DNA of 64,000 nt from Spiroplasma endosymbiont of Clivina fossor. GTDB taxonomy: Bacteria; Bacillota_I; Bacilli_A; Mycoplasmatales; Nriv7. The stretch covers positions 1,364,001 to 1,428,000 of the forward strand of contig NZ_OZ035006.1 in assembly GCF_964031115.1 (NCBI RefSeq), in the 5' to 3' direction. How positions within the stretch are numbered: the stretch's first letter is position 1; every line of letters starts with the position of its first letter. Below, one piece after another: positions 1 to 10,023 of the stretch. The position numbers and the translations under genes are program-made. A model generated the notes under the pieces. That model saw nothing but the letters and a program-made list of their open reading frames with translations. It ran no database searches and was not told where the DNA came from.

Positions 1-885
1 CAACAAGCAGAATTAATAAAAAAACAAAAACGGTTAAATGAAATTGATCAAAAATTTAGAGCGCAAGGTATTAAATGCCCTAAATGTGAATCTTACCATT
101 GCGTTAAAAATGGACATAATTCAGAAGGAAAACAAAAATATTTATGTAAAAATTGCCGTGCAAGTTTTGACACTTTTCGTAATCATTTTATTTATTGAAG
201 TCATTTAAATTATGAACAATGAAATTTATTGATTCAAATTTCATTGCTGGGGCAATCTAGTAAAACAATTTCTCGTTTTATTAAAACTACATTAAAAACT
301 GCTTGATATAATCGTCAAAAATTAATGAAATCAAAACAATTAGAAAATACCCAATTAAAATTTAAAAAATTATCTGGTAAAATCCAAATCGATGAAACAT
401 TTATTAAAGAAATCCATAAAGGAAATTTCAAATATAAAACTGATCCACGAAGAATTCACCTTGACCCCTTCGCAACTAATACTAAATGCTGTATTCAAAT
501 GGCAATTGATAATAATAACAATATTTATGTTAAATCCACAAACACCAAACGTTTACAAAAACAATGAGTTATTGAAAATATGAACAAAGAATTAATTAAC
601 GAAAATTCAATTATTACTTCTGATATGCAAAAATTATATTTTTTAGTAGCAAAACAAACAAATTCTACTTTATGTGTAACTAAAACAACAATTAATCCTG
701 AAGCTAGTTATCGTAACTTAAATAAAATCAGTAAATTACAATCTAGTCTTAAAGAAGCCTTAATTCATTATCATGGTTTAGGTTTTACTAATATTCAAAA
801 TTATTTAAATCTCTGAAAATGAAAATACCAACATAAGGGTTTAACTCCAAACCAACAAACAGCGGTATTATATTTTAATGTATAA
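1..885 (+). CDS. IS1595-family transposase, N-terminus outside window
   Basis: The last 294 codons of a 319-aa transposase read without interruption when TGA is Trp. A zinc ribbon (CPKCESYHC ... CKNC) comes first, then the ISXO2-like DDE domain with IDETFI (first Asp) and IITSDMQKLY (second Asp). Compared with other copies in the window, an Ala after the second Cys pair is Thr and one Asp-Pro-Phe is Asp-Pro-Phe with a silent change. This copy could be functional if its missing start is intact. Confidence 0.85.
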
Positions 886-985
886 AAAAGTTAAAGTAAA
901 AATAGTAATTTTACATAAAAGCCTTTTAAAATTATCAAGTTGATGATTTTTTTTATTTTATCAAGAGTTTTCGACAAAATTAAAA
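1..985 (+). mobile_element. IS1595/ISXO2-like insertion sequence, left end outside window
   Basis: Same element as the complete 1145-bp copy at 18608-19752. The right terminus (GTTTTCGACAAAATTAAAA) ends at about 985 and abuts plectroviral sequence. The left part, including the first 25 codons of the transposase, lies before the window. Confidence 0.85.
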
Positions 986-1272
986 AAAGAAATCAAGTAA
1001 TAGAACATTTATTTAATTTAGGTAAACCGTTTGCGATGTTAATACCATTAGTAAGTATTGCATTAAAACCAATTAGGGAAAAAATAGATCAGTGTGAGTT
1101 ATTAGTTTTTAATAAAAGAATAAAATTTATTGCTTATAATGGTATAGTTTGTAAAAATCCACCAAGTGAAACTGCTTATATTTGTCATAATGTTTTGCCT
1201 AAGCAAATTGTTTATAGAAAATTAAAGGAGTTAAAAAATGAAAGAAAAAATACCATTAAAACTAAGAATTAA
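986..1272 (+). pseudogene. C-terminal remnant of a plectroviral protein, cut by IS1595
   Basis: About 95 residues read in frame from the IS1595 junction to TAA. The end overlaps the start of the next viral gene by 35 bases, with the RBS AAAGGAG for that gene inside it, so it belongs to the viral operon. I do not recognise the family. Prophage 2 has a different gene (the 82-aa membrane protein at 24186-24434) at the equivalent place, so this could be an SpV1 replication or accessory protein. The N-terminus is lost. Confidence 0.5.
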
Positions 1273-1591
1273 AAATTATTTTAAAAAGCAGTGGTTAAAA
1301 GTATCATTAAGTATCATTTTCATCTTTATAAGCTTATTAATTTGTAGCCTAATCTCAATGAATACTGAATGAATAAACGGAACAAGTGACCAATTTAATA
1401 AATTTATGAATGAACAAATGGTTAAATTCTTTGGTAAATTCAATAGTGGTATTATGCTAGCGGGAATATTTGTTTTTTGATGAGGCGGAGCAATATATTT
1501 TGCAATTAAATTTGAAAAATTAATCCTCTTTATTATTCAAAAAATTAAAGCAAAAAGAGCCTTGAAAAATGAAATCAAACAAACTAATTAA
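1238..1591 (+). CDS. plectroviral membrane protein, 117 aa (prophage 1)
   Basis: Starts at ATG 1238 after AAAGGAG (1225-1230). It is a small basic protein with two clear hydrophobic segments, about residues 20-40 (VSLSIIFIFISLLIC) and 75-95 (GIMLAGIFVFWWGGAIYF). Four Trp residues are encoded by TGA. The end overlaps the next gene's ATG at 1569, which is typical of compact viral operons. Prophage 2 carries the same gene (23765-24163) broken by frameshifts. The role is unknown; position upstream of ORF1 in a plectrovirus suggests a minor structural or assembly membrane protein. Confidence 0.7.
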
Positions 1592-1853
1592 TTCTTTAAA
1601 AAAATATTGGTGGAGAATTTTGCCTTACATTTTTATGATTATTATCTTTTTCATTCCATTTTTAAAATTGGAAATTAATGATTTGAAATTATTATATGAA
1701 AAATTTGAAGCATTAATTTCACTTATGATACTAGGATATTTAGATATATGCATTACAATAGCTGTAATTATAAATTGTGGTATTGAGTGACTTATTAAAA
1801 AAATTAAAGAAAAAAGAACAATGAAAAATAAAATATTTAAAAAGGAGTGATAA
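1569..1853 (+). CDS. plectroviral membrane protein, 94 aa (prophage 1)
   Basis: Overlaps the preceding gene by 23 bases and ends in TGA-TAA, with the first stop read as Trp. It has two hydrophobic stretches, residues about 17-35 (ILPYIFMIIIFFIPFL) and 50-72 (LISLMILGYLDICITIAVII), and a basic tail. The homologous gene in prophage 2 (23503-23787) has lost one T and is out of frame. No catalytic motif is visible; a small virion or assembly membrane protein is the likeliest role, by position only. Confidence 0.7.
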
Positions 1854-1855
1854 AA

Positions 1856-4037
1856 ATGTTTATGAAAATATTTACCGTCTTAATTATTAGTTTCAATAAC
1901 ATTTTTACCATTCCCCAAAATATTAATAATAACAAAATAACAACACAATCACTAATTAGAAATAAAAGACAAAATAACCAAATTTACGAAAAAGAAGTTA
2001 AACTTGAAAATTTAAAAGAAGTTGAAATTGAGAATATTCAACAACATCATGATGAATTAAAAATAATAATAAAAGTTCCTATAAGTATAAATAAAAAAAA
2101 TCTTGAAGAAGTACTTAAAGAAAGACCAAAACCGACAAATGATAAACTTGAATTTATAACTCCTGCTTTTTTAAAAAACAATGAAATAAGAAAAAATCTT
2201 GAAGATTTAACAGGAAAATATGGCAAAATAATTAACCAAAATAACAATAGAAAAACATACAAAATCCAAAAGTCTATCCAATTAGAAATGACAATAAATT
2301 ACTATGATCACTCAAACGGATATAGAATAGAAATAAATCCTAGAAAAACATTTATCATTAAAACAGAAAAAGATACAACCGACATTGACTTGCCAAGCAT
2401 AACTATTAATTTTGACGGTAACCATAACTATAACGATATTGTTGATAATCTTGATTATTTAATGATTCATCGCGGTGATTTTGACAAATTCAATTACTCT
2501 TATCTTTATTGAACACCAGTATTTAATTTCATTGACACCCTAGAAAAAGGTTATTACAAAGAATTTAGGATTAAAAATCACGACTTTAAAGACGAAAGCT
2601 ATTTTTATCATAAAACTTCAACTAATTTACCAAACTCAGAAATAATCAGCCCTACAAATGTAACCAAAATTGAAGTTATCAAAAAAATTAAAAAAAGACT
2701 TAATGAAACAATTAACAATCTTGCTGGCGTAAATAATGCAATTGAAGGCATCGACTATAATACAGAAATTAAAGATAATAACAACAATTACTTAGATGAT
2801 AGTGCTACTTTTGATTTAACAAAACAGATAATGTTGCTGACAAAACATTTACCGTTAAATTCACTGCAATTGAAACGAGTACACAATTGCAAGGGGAAAA
2901 TACGATTAAAATGGCCATTCCGAAACAAGAGGATACCAACGATAATGTCCTTAAAATTAAGGCATTTAACAAAACTCTAATTGCTGGAAATAATTATTTA
3001 CAATTACTCCACGGTGAAACCGAAATCTGAAAATATAATACTTCAAGTGCTAACGATTATTACCTAATTAAGTATCTTTTTGTACCTTAAATTACCTCAA
3101 TGTTAGATTTAGTTTTCTACGCTATGACCCCGATTTAAAAAATGATATTTACCTATATTTTAAAAATAACATTCCTAGTATTAACAACAGTGATTACAAA
3201 AATGTTTTTGATGAAATCTATGAAATTCTTGGCAATTTCTTTGCTAGTTTATTTTATGCGACTTTTGATATGGACGAAAAAACTCATACCGAAATTGATT
3301 TTAAGGGTATAGAAAACTATAAGAAGGATTACTTTATTCAAATCGGTTTCTTTTATCGTTCATTAATTACCTTTTATCCCAAAAAATACTTAGTAAATAT
3401 TGTAGGAAACTCAGAATTATTACTAAGAAGTTATTTCTTTACTTTTGACAAAAAAATGCACCAAGATAATTACAATGCTATTAACAACACCAATAGCATC
3501 TATCAAATTGATTTTAATGTCCTTAAATCTTACGACAATAAACTGATTACCTTGCCAACCAGCAAGACTGCTAACAGTATTAATTATCTCAATACCGATA
3601 TTGATATTCGTTATGGTATTAATATTTTTACCTTAACTTTTCCACTTTATCACAAAGGTAATATCTCTAACTACAATTTTAAAATTTATGACTTTAATGT
3701 ATTAAATTCAAAGGCCTTTATTCCTGATGGTTCAAATAACAGTGAATGAGACGATTTAATTCCACCAGCAAATTGCAAATATTCTGGACGATGAATACCA
3801 ACCTTTAATGATATTGGTTGTGCCATTCAAAATGCTAGTATCAAAATGATAAACTGAATACTTACTGCTTCACAAATCATCACGATTTTGCGACCGTTAG
3901 CAATTATTGCAAAAGCAACAGTTAACTTTTCAACTGCCATTTTTCCAATTTTTAAAACGGTACCAGCTTTTTACTATACCTTTCAATTTTTAATCGGTTT
4001 TGCCATTTTTCTAATGATATTAAGGATTTTCGTGTAA
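1856..4037 (+). pseudogene. SpV1 ORF1-type surface/adsorption protein, two frameshifts (prophage 1)
   Basis: Starts at ATG 1856 after AAAGGAG (1841-1847). An N-terminal signal-like segment (residues 3-20) is followed by a variable domain beginning NQIYEKEVKL, then a long conserved body, and a C-terminal hydrophobic anchor (FQFLIGFAIFLMILRIFV). Compared with the intact 625-aa protein of prophage 2 the frame is lost twice: near 2815, where a T is missing in GATTTAAC, and near 3075, where TTTTTGGTACC has become TTTTTGTACC. The architecture (export signal, ectodomain, C-terminal anchor) is that of the large ORF1 protein of spiroplasma plectroviruses, comparable to filamentous-phage pIII. This copy has about 75 extra residues in the middle that prophage 2 lacks. 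Confidence 0.75.
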
Positions 4038-4064
4038 TATATATAAAATAAAGAAGTTAAAATT

Positions 4065-4275
4065 ATGAAATTTTTAAATATACTAACTCTCTTGGAATTG
4101 GCAACATTACCCATAACTGCTTGTAATAATAAAACAAATAAATCAATAACACCGCCAATAATTAAAAATCAAATTTACGAAAAAGAAGTTAAACTTGACA
4201 ATTTAAAAGAAGTTGAAATTGAGAATATTCAACAGCATCATATCATGATGAATTAAAAATAATAATAAAAGTTCC
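4065..4275 (+). pseudogene. prophage 1 lipoprotein sharing the ORF1 N-terminal domain, truncated
   Basis: Starts MKFLNILTLL with lipobox LPITAC (Cys20). After the linker it continues with IKNQIYEKEVKLDNLKEVE, nearly identical to residues 41-59 of the ORF1 protein of this prophage (1856-4037). A 5-nt duplication (ATCAT, about 4237-4246) shifts the frame and gives a stop at 4254-4256. The sequence matching ORF1 continues to about 4275, where an IS1595 end interrupts it. The full-length counterpart is at 21079-21576. Domain match and lipobox are seen directly; a role in superinfection exclusion is inference. Confidence 0.7.
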
Positions 4276-4306
4276 TTTTAATTTTGTCGAAAACTCTTGA
4301 TAAAAT
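4276..4306 (-). repeat. 31-bp IS1595 terminus remnant
   Basis: TTTTAATTTTGTCG ... GATAAAAT matches the 3' terminus of the IS1595-type element. It then joins DNA found beside the UPF0236 remnant at 16050-16090. GATAAAAT is shared by both partners, which suggests recombination at that short match. Confidence 0.75.
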
Positions 4307-4365
4307 GAAAACGAATAAAAATGACAATAACAAGAAAGGCAGGGTTAGTTTAGTAATTAAATAAT

Positions 4366-5433
4366 AGACTTCTTGCAAAATTAATATGATAATTATAATT
4401 TTTAAATTTAAAATAAATATAAAAGTGTTATTAAAATAATTTTTAGATTATTTTTACAAATATTTTGTCATTAAAACATAATAAAAATTATTATTTACAA
4501 TAAAAAAAGACTGAAATTTTAAATTATCAAATATATTTAAACTAATAGTTGTAAATTATAAATTGAAGCTATTAAATTAAATCTTAAAGCAAATCTTTTT
4601 CTACGATTTCGATATTTTTCACTAATAATTTTAAATTTTTTAAGTATAGCAAAAACATTTTCAATAACAATTCTCATTTTTGAAATTCGCTCATTATTTT
4701 GCTTTTCTTCTTTATTTAAAGGGTTTTTCTTTGATTTTCTTTTAGGAATTAAAACATTATGATTAATTTTTTGTATGCCTTGATAACCTAAATCCACTAA
4801 AACAGTTGTTTCTGGTAAAAATTTAATTTTTGAATCTTTTAAAATTTTAAAGTCATGGTTTTTACCATAAGAAAAATCAGAACTAATAATTTTTTTACTA
4901 TCTTTTTCAATTATAACTTGTGTTTTTATTGTGTGTTTTTTCTTTTTTCCTGAGTAGTGCTGTTTTTGTCTTTTTTTGGGCGTTGGATTTGGCTTTCAGT
5001 TACATCAATTATAACAGTCTTATCTTTGAAATAATCTTTTAATAGTGATTTTTGACCAGTAAGTTGTTGAAAATTAGGGTGTTTTATTAAAGTGTCTTCA
5101 ATTCATTTGATATTTCTATAACAACTACTTTCACTAATATCATAACTTTTTGCAATATGAAAATAAGTTCTATATTCTCTTCAATATTCTAAAGTCATTA
5201 AAATACGATTTTCTAATGATAATTTATTGGTTCTTCCGCGACGAAATCTCTTTTTTAATTCTTCTATTTTTAAAATTTCTAGCATTTTATTAAAAGTAGT
5301 ATGTTTAATACCAGTTAATCTTAAAAAATTTTTATCACTTATTTGATTATTTTTTTTAAATTTCATTTAAATTCCACCTTTTTATTAAAAACAACAATTC
5401 AATTATATTTTAAATTAATTTTGCAAGAAGTCT
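4366..5433 (-). mobile_element. IS5-family element (1068 bp)
   Basis: Ends AGACTTCTTGCAAAATTAAT and its inverted repeat. The direct repeat AAT flanks it at 4363-4365 and 5434-5436. It encodes the two-frame transposase at 4537-5366. Confidence 0.9.
4537..5366 (-). CDS. IS5-family transposase, made by -1 frameshift
   Basis: Frame 1 (146 aa, starting at 5366) has a helix-turn-helix region and the first catalytic Asp (VIIDVTESQ). Frame 2 has the conserved SGKKKKHTIKTQ segment, the second Asp (VLVDLGYQG) and the Glu (RIVIENVFAILKKFKI). The frames join at CCA-AAA-AAA-GAC through the slippery heptamer A_AAA_AAA, giving about 276 aa. The RBS AAGGTGG lies 9 bases before ATG. Members of the IS5 family (DDE_Tnp_4 type) often use such a shift. 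This copy has no lesion. Confidence 0.85.
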
Positions 5434-5494
5434 AATATAATTAGCTGATTGTTTTACTTCTTCAAAGCAATACCTAAGAAAACTAAACACGACC

Positions 5495-5666
5495 TACTTT
5501 ATGTTGAGGATAGCAATTATCGCCTAAATTAGGTAAAATATACTAGTAGTTAATTAAATAATAATTTCTTAAAGTTATTAAAAATTCTTATATCTAATAT
5601 TTGTAGATATACAATAATTAAATGAATTATTAAAATAGTTAAAGATAGAAAGGAAGAAATTAATTA
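5495..5666. other. AT-rich leader upstream of sufS
   Basis: No gene is visible. It presumably holds the sufS promoter: GATATACAATAATT at about 5607-5620 contains a TACAAT that would serve as a -10 element, but no good -35 is visible. Confidence 0.3.
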
Positions 5667-6887
5667 ATGACAGATATAAAAAATATTAAGAAAGATTTTC
5701 CCTTTTTTCAGAAAAATAAAAATATTGTTTATTTAGATAATAGTGCTACTAGTTTAAAACCACAATGTGTTATTGATAATATTATTAATTATTATTTAAA
5801 ATATTCTACTAATCCTCATAATACTGATTTTTTACTAGCCTATGATTGTAATGAGAATATTCAAAAAATTCGTAAACTAGTTGCTGAATTTATTAATGGT
5901 AAAGATAGTGAGATTATCTTTACTCCTTCAACTACTTTTGGATTAAATCAATTGGCTTTAGGGTTAGAAGCATTAATTTCTAAGGATGATGAAATTTTAT
6001 TAACAATGGCTGAACATAGTTCTAATTTATTACCTTGGTATCGTTTAGCAAAAACTAAACAAGCAAAGATTAAATATATTGGTTTGGAAGATTTAACGAT
6101 TACTATTACTAATGTTAAAAAATTATTAACACCGAAAACTAAAATTGTTAGTTTTGCAAATATAAGTAATGTTTTAGGAACTGTTAATGATACTAAAGCG
6201 ATTTGTCAAGCAATTAAACAATATAATCCTAATATTATTGTTATTATTGATGGTGCTCAATCAGTTGGTCATATTAAAACTGATGTTCAAGATTGAGATA
6301 TTGATTTTTTAGTATTTTCTGGTCATAAGATGTTAGGACCAACGGGTATTGGTATTTTATGAGGAAAAAATATGATGTTATCTAAATTAGCACCAATGTT
6401 ATTAGGTGGTGGTAATAATGCTATTATTAATGAGAACAGAACATATTCTTTAGTACAAGGATATATGGGTTTTGAATCAGGAACACAAAATATTGCTGGT
6501 ATTTTTGGTTTACAAGAAGCGATTAAGTATTTACAAAATATTGGTTTAGAAACAATTCATAATTATATTACTAGTTTAAAAGATTATGCTGTTAATGAAA
6601 TACGAAGGGAAAATTTAGATGTAACGATTTATAATCCTAATGCTAAAAGTGGCATTTTAGTTTTTAATGTTAATAATGTTGCTGCCCACGATGTATCAGT
6701 TAATTTAGCTAATAACCACAATATTTGTCTTCGTAGTGGCATTCATTGTGCTAGTTTAATTGATCAAGTACTTGGTGTTGAAAGTTCATTACGAGCTAGT
6801 TTTTATATTTATAATACTAAAGAAGATGTTGATAAATTAATTATTGCATTAAAAACAGGAGGTAATTTCATTGATGATTTCTTATAA
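5667..6887 (+). CDS. sufS: cysteine desulfurase SufS
   Basis: A 406-aa fold-type I PLP enzyme that takes sulfur from cysteine for Fe-S cluster assembly in the cytoplasm. Visible residues: AEHSSN with His117, IDGAQS with Asp195, the PLP lysine in SGHKMLGPTG (Lys221) and the active-site Cys361 in RSGIHCASL, where most SufS proteins have RSGHHCA. Length is normal. RBS AAGGAAG precedes ATG 5667. Trp codons at 6294 and elsewhere are TGA. It overlaps sufU by 14 bases, so the two are co-translated, and sulfur is passed to SufU. Confidence 0.95.
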
Positions 6888-7287
6888 TGAATGAAGAAAG
6901 ATAATTATTAATCATTATCAAAATCCTCAGTATCAAGGTTTTATTAAACATAATCAAGCAATTGAGCGATTGCAACCTAATTTAAGTTGCGCTGATCAGT
7001 TAAATTTACAGTTAGTAGTTATCAATGATGTTATTGTTTCAGCTCGGTTTATGGGTTATGCTTGTGCAATTGCAACTTCTAGTGCTGACTTGATTTGTCA
7101 AACCATTACTAATAAATCAAAATATCAAGCAATAGCAATTTTAAATAATTATTCATTAATGATTAATGTTAAAGATTATGATAGTGATATTTTAGAAGAC
7201 TTAATTGTATTTACTCATACTAAAAAGCAACCAAATCGTAAGCAGTGTTCATTATTAGCAAGTAGTGGATTTTTAATGATGTTATAA
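6874..7287 (+). CDS. sufU: SufU-type sulfur-transfer / Fe-S assembly protein
   Basis: 137 aa, starting at ATG 6874 inside the sufS end, after AGGAGGT (6858-6864). The zinc site of SufU is present: Cys39 and Asp41 (NLSCADQ), Cys64 (GYACAIATSSAD) and Cys125 (RKQCSLL). SufU accepts the SufS persulfide. The pair is the minimal Fe-S system of Firmicutes-derived mollicutes. Confidence 0.92.
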
Positions 7288-7310
7288 TAAATTATAAGGA
7301 GGTTGCTTAG

Positions 7311-7874
7311 ATGTTTGATAAACATTTATTACGAAAGTCATCTTTAAAAGTAAGATTAGCAATGACAAAAGATGATAAAGAACAATATGATCAAAAAATT
7401 ATTAATTTTATTACTAATAATGACGATTTTCAAAAAGCAAAAATAATTGGTTTATTTTCACCTATTAGGGGAGAAGTTAATGTTAATCTTTTAATTAGTT
7501 TTTGTTTTAATAATGACAAGATTGTTGGGTTACCAAGAATGCAAGATGATAATTCTTTATTATTTTATCAAATTACTAGTTTTGATGATTTAGTAATTGA
7601 TAATAATTACAATATTTTACAACCTAATTTGCAATGTAAAATGTTAATGACTTCGGAAATTAATATTTGTTTCTTACCGTTTTTAGCGTATGATAGTACC
7701 GGCGCTAGAGTTGGTTATGGGAAAGGATATTATGACCAGACTTTAGTAGATTTTAAAAATCCAATTATTGGAATTGGTTATAGTTGACAAAAAACTATAG
7801 AAGAAATAGCAGTTGATAAAAATGATATTTTAATGCATCAAGTAATAACGGAAATTGGAATTGAAAAATTTTAA
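7311..7874 (+). CDS. 5-formyltetrahydrofolate cyclo-ligase
   Basis: 187 aa. The C-terminal GARVGYGKGYYDQTL is the family signature, with FLPFLAYD just before it. It converts 5-formyl-THF to 5,10-methenyl-THF using ATP, returning folate to one-carbon metabolism. RBS AGGAGG lies before ATG 7311, and the gap after sufU is 23 bases, so it is probably in the suf operon. Confidence 0.92.
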
Positions 7875-7950
7875 TTTTTAAAGATATTTATATTTTTTAT
7901 AAAAAGTAAATTTTTTGCAAATAAAAATGAATATTTATTTTTCTCAATGT

Positions 7951-7956
7951 TATAAT
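7951..7956 (+). promoter_or_regulatory. possible -10 element for the S1 protein/pgi unit
   Basis: A consensus TATAAT sits 54 bases before the S1-domain gene, in a 135-base gap after the cyclo-ligase gene. No convincing -35 hexamer is seen at 16-18 bases. Confidence 0.4.
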
Positions 7957-8009
7957 TAGGTATCATGTGAATATATGAAAATATTTACTGAAATCAAAGG
8001 AGAGATTTT

Positions 8010-8414
8010 ATGTATAAAAAAGGTGACATTATTGAAGCAAAGTGTACTGCTGTTTTACCATGAGGTGTATTTTATATTATTGAAAACATCGTTGATAATG
8101 TTAATGAAGACAGTACTTCTTCACAGTCAAAGCCAGAGCGAGTAACTGGGATGTGTCATATTAGTCAGTTTTCTGATGGATATGTTAAAGATATTAATGA
8201 ATTTGCAGAAGTTGAAAAAGTCTATCGCTTAGAAGTGTTAAATTTTGATGTTGATAAAAAGCAACTAAGTTTAAGTCATAAAGCACTTTATAAAGAAGAA
8301 CAAAATCGTGGGTCCGTACATATTAAAGAATCAGGAGCAGGATTTGAAGATTTATCTAATAACTTGTCGCAATGAATTGATAATAGTGAACAAATCGGTG
8401 AAAGTGACGAATAA
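8010..8414 (+). CDS. S1-domain RNA-binding protein
   Basis: 134 aa with an S1 fold at residues 1-90: KKGDIIEAKCTAVLPWGVFY, then the CHISQFSDGYVKDINEF and KKQLSLSHKAL strands. It resembles the single-S1 ribosome-associated proteins of Bacillus (YugI/GSP13 type). A stretch in the middle (NEDSTSSQSKPE) is longer than usual. RBS AAAGGAGAG precedes ATG 8010. Only 3 bases separate it from pgi. Confidence 0.85.
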
Positions 8415-8417
8415 TAG

Positions 8418-9701
8418 ATGATTAAAACAAATATTAGTTATACACACTTAACAAATCAAGAACTTAATAAATATCAAGATAAAATTCATTCAATTCATAA
8501 AACAATGATTACTGAAAGGAAAGGTCTTGGCAGTAATTTTTTAGGTTGAGTTGATTTACCAAAAAATTATAATAAAACTGAATGAGAGGCAATGAAAGTC
8601 ATTGCTAAACGATTAATTCCTGAAATTCAAGTTTTAATTGTTATTGGTATTGGTGGTTCTTATTTAGGCGCTAAAGCAGCTATTGATATGATTAAAGGAT
8701 TATATTCCCAAGATTCATTAGAAATAATATTTGTTGGTAATACATTATCATCAACATATACTAATCAAGTTTTAGAATATGTTAAAGATAAAGAATTTGC
8801 TATTAATGTTATTTCTAAATCGGGAAGTACAACCGAACCAGCGATTGCCTTTCGTCTTTTTAGAGATTTATTAGAACAACAAAAGGGCAAAGCAATTGCT
8901 AAAGCAAGAATTATTGCTACTACTGATGCTAAAAATGGGATTTTAAAAAATTTAGCAAATCAAGAAGGTTATGAAACTTTAGTTATTCCTGATGATATGG
9001 GTGGTAGATTTTCAGTATTAACTCCTGTTGGTATTTTTGTAATGGCAATGGCAGGAATTGATATTGATAAGGTTATGTTGGGAGCTAATCAAGCGCATGC
9101 AGATTTAAATGATGATACTTTAGAAAATCAAGCATATAAATATGCTGTCGTGCGAACAATATTACATCAAGAAAAGCAATATCCTGTAGAAATGCTAGTT
9201 AGTTATGAAAGTCAGATGTCTAGTTTGGCTGAATGATGAAAACAGTTATTTGGTGAATCAGAAGGAAAAGATAGTAAAGGAATTTTACCTGCTAGTGTTA
9301 ATTTTTCTACTGATTTACATTCCTTAGGACAATTTATTCAAGAGGGAAGTAAAGTAGTTTTATTTGAAACAGTTTTACAAGTTAAAAAGCCCTCTTTGGA
9401 TGTTAAAATTGCTACTAATAGTGATGATGTAGATCAATTGAATTATTTAACTAATTATTCTTTACATCAAATTAATGCTTTAGCTTTAAAAGGAACAATT
9501 GATGCGCATAGTAATGAGGGGAAAGTTCCTAATATTGTTTTAGAGTTAGAAACAATGGATGAAATAATGTTTGGTTACTTAGTGTACTTTTTCTTTAAAG
9601 CTTGTGCAATGAGTGCTTATTTACTAGAAGTTAATCCTTTTAATCAACCGGGTGTTGAAGTATATAAGAAAAAAATGTTTAAGTTATTAAGTAAGAGTTA
9701 A
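8418..9701 (+). CDS. pgi: glucose-6-phosphate isomerase
   Basis: 427 aa, normal for a mollicute Pgi. Signatures: [41 protein letters not shown] and [10 protein letters not shown]. It interconverts glucose-6-P and fructose-6-P in glycolysis. Start ATG 8418 follows the S1 gene stop by 3 bases. Confidence 0.96.
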
Positions 9702-9707
9702 TAAATT

Positions 9708-9745
9708 AAAGGTATTATTTAATTTTTAAATAATTAATACTTTAA
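9708..9745 (+). terminator. possible terminator after pgi
   Basis: AAAGGTATTA and TAATACTTT can pair with one bulge, enclosing a second inverted repeat ATTATTTAA/TTTAAATAAT. It is AT-only and lacks a strong U-tract, so it is weak. Confidence 0.35.
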
Positions 9746-9969
9746 AATTATTATTATATTTAGGATTTTTAAAGATGGACGCGTAAAGTTTTGTTAGGTG
9801 GGAAAATATTTGATTAATTTTGAAAGAAAAGTAACTACAATTTAATTATCGTTTTATTTGAAAAATAAGTAATAAAACAAAATATTTAATATTAACAAAC
9901 ATAATCTTAATAAAAGGTTATAAAAACTAAGTAAAATGCTTATAAAAACAACATTAAAATAATTTTTTA

Positions 9970-10023
9970 TTTTAATTTTGTCGAAAACTCTTGATAAAAT
10001 AAAAAAAAATCATCAACTTGATA
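9970..10023 (-). repeat. 54-bp IS1595 3' terminus remnant
   Basis: TTTTAATTTTGTCG through ATCAACTTGATA, cut exactly where IS256 begins. A second, full IS1595 end starts at 11364. Because the outer 8-bp repeat is intact, the rearrangement happened inside the insertion. Confidence 0.75.

Larger units (their letters stand above)
4307..5494 (+). mobile_element. terminal segment of the GGTCGCG-TIR element, split by IS5
   Basis: 4307-4365 plus 5437-5494 equals the reverse complement of 15961-16080, the left end of the 11.6-kb element. It finishes with AATACCTAAGAAAACTAAAC and ACGACC at 5494. The intervening 1068 bp is an IS5 copy flanked by AAT direct repeats. Thus prophage 1, like prophage 2, lies next to the same type of terminus. 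Confidence 0.7.

Noticed and set aside
392-583. Repeated 63-aa frame MKHLLKKSIKEISN...
   Set aside because: A shadow in another frame inside the IS1595 transposase gene; no independent RBS and never seen outside the IS.
580-816. Repeated 78-aa open frame (MNKELINENSIITSD...) seen as a separate gene
   Set aside because: It is the C-terminal part of the IS1595 transposase cut by a TGA that codes for Trp in this organism; many copies recur for the same reason.
2047-2262. Minus-strand 71-aa frame opposite ORF1
   Set aside because: Antisense of an AT-rich coding region, no RBS, no counterpart in prophage 2.
5641-5666. sufS region as possible CRISPR or repeat array
   Set aside because: No regularly spaced repeats anywhere in the window; all repeats are IS copies.
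9778-9815. Short C-terminal DinB-like sequence as a duplicated dinB end
   Set aside because: The matching bases are the terminus of the TIR element, present at three further sites unrelated to dinB.
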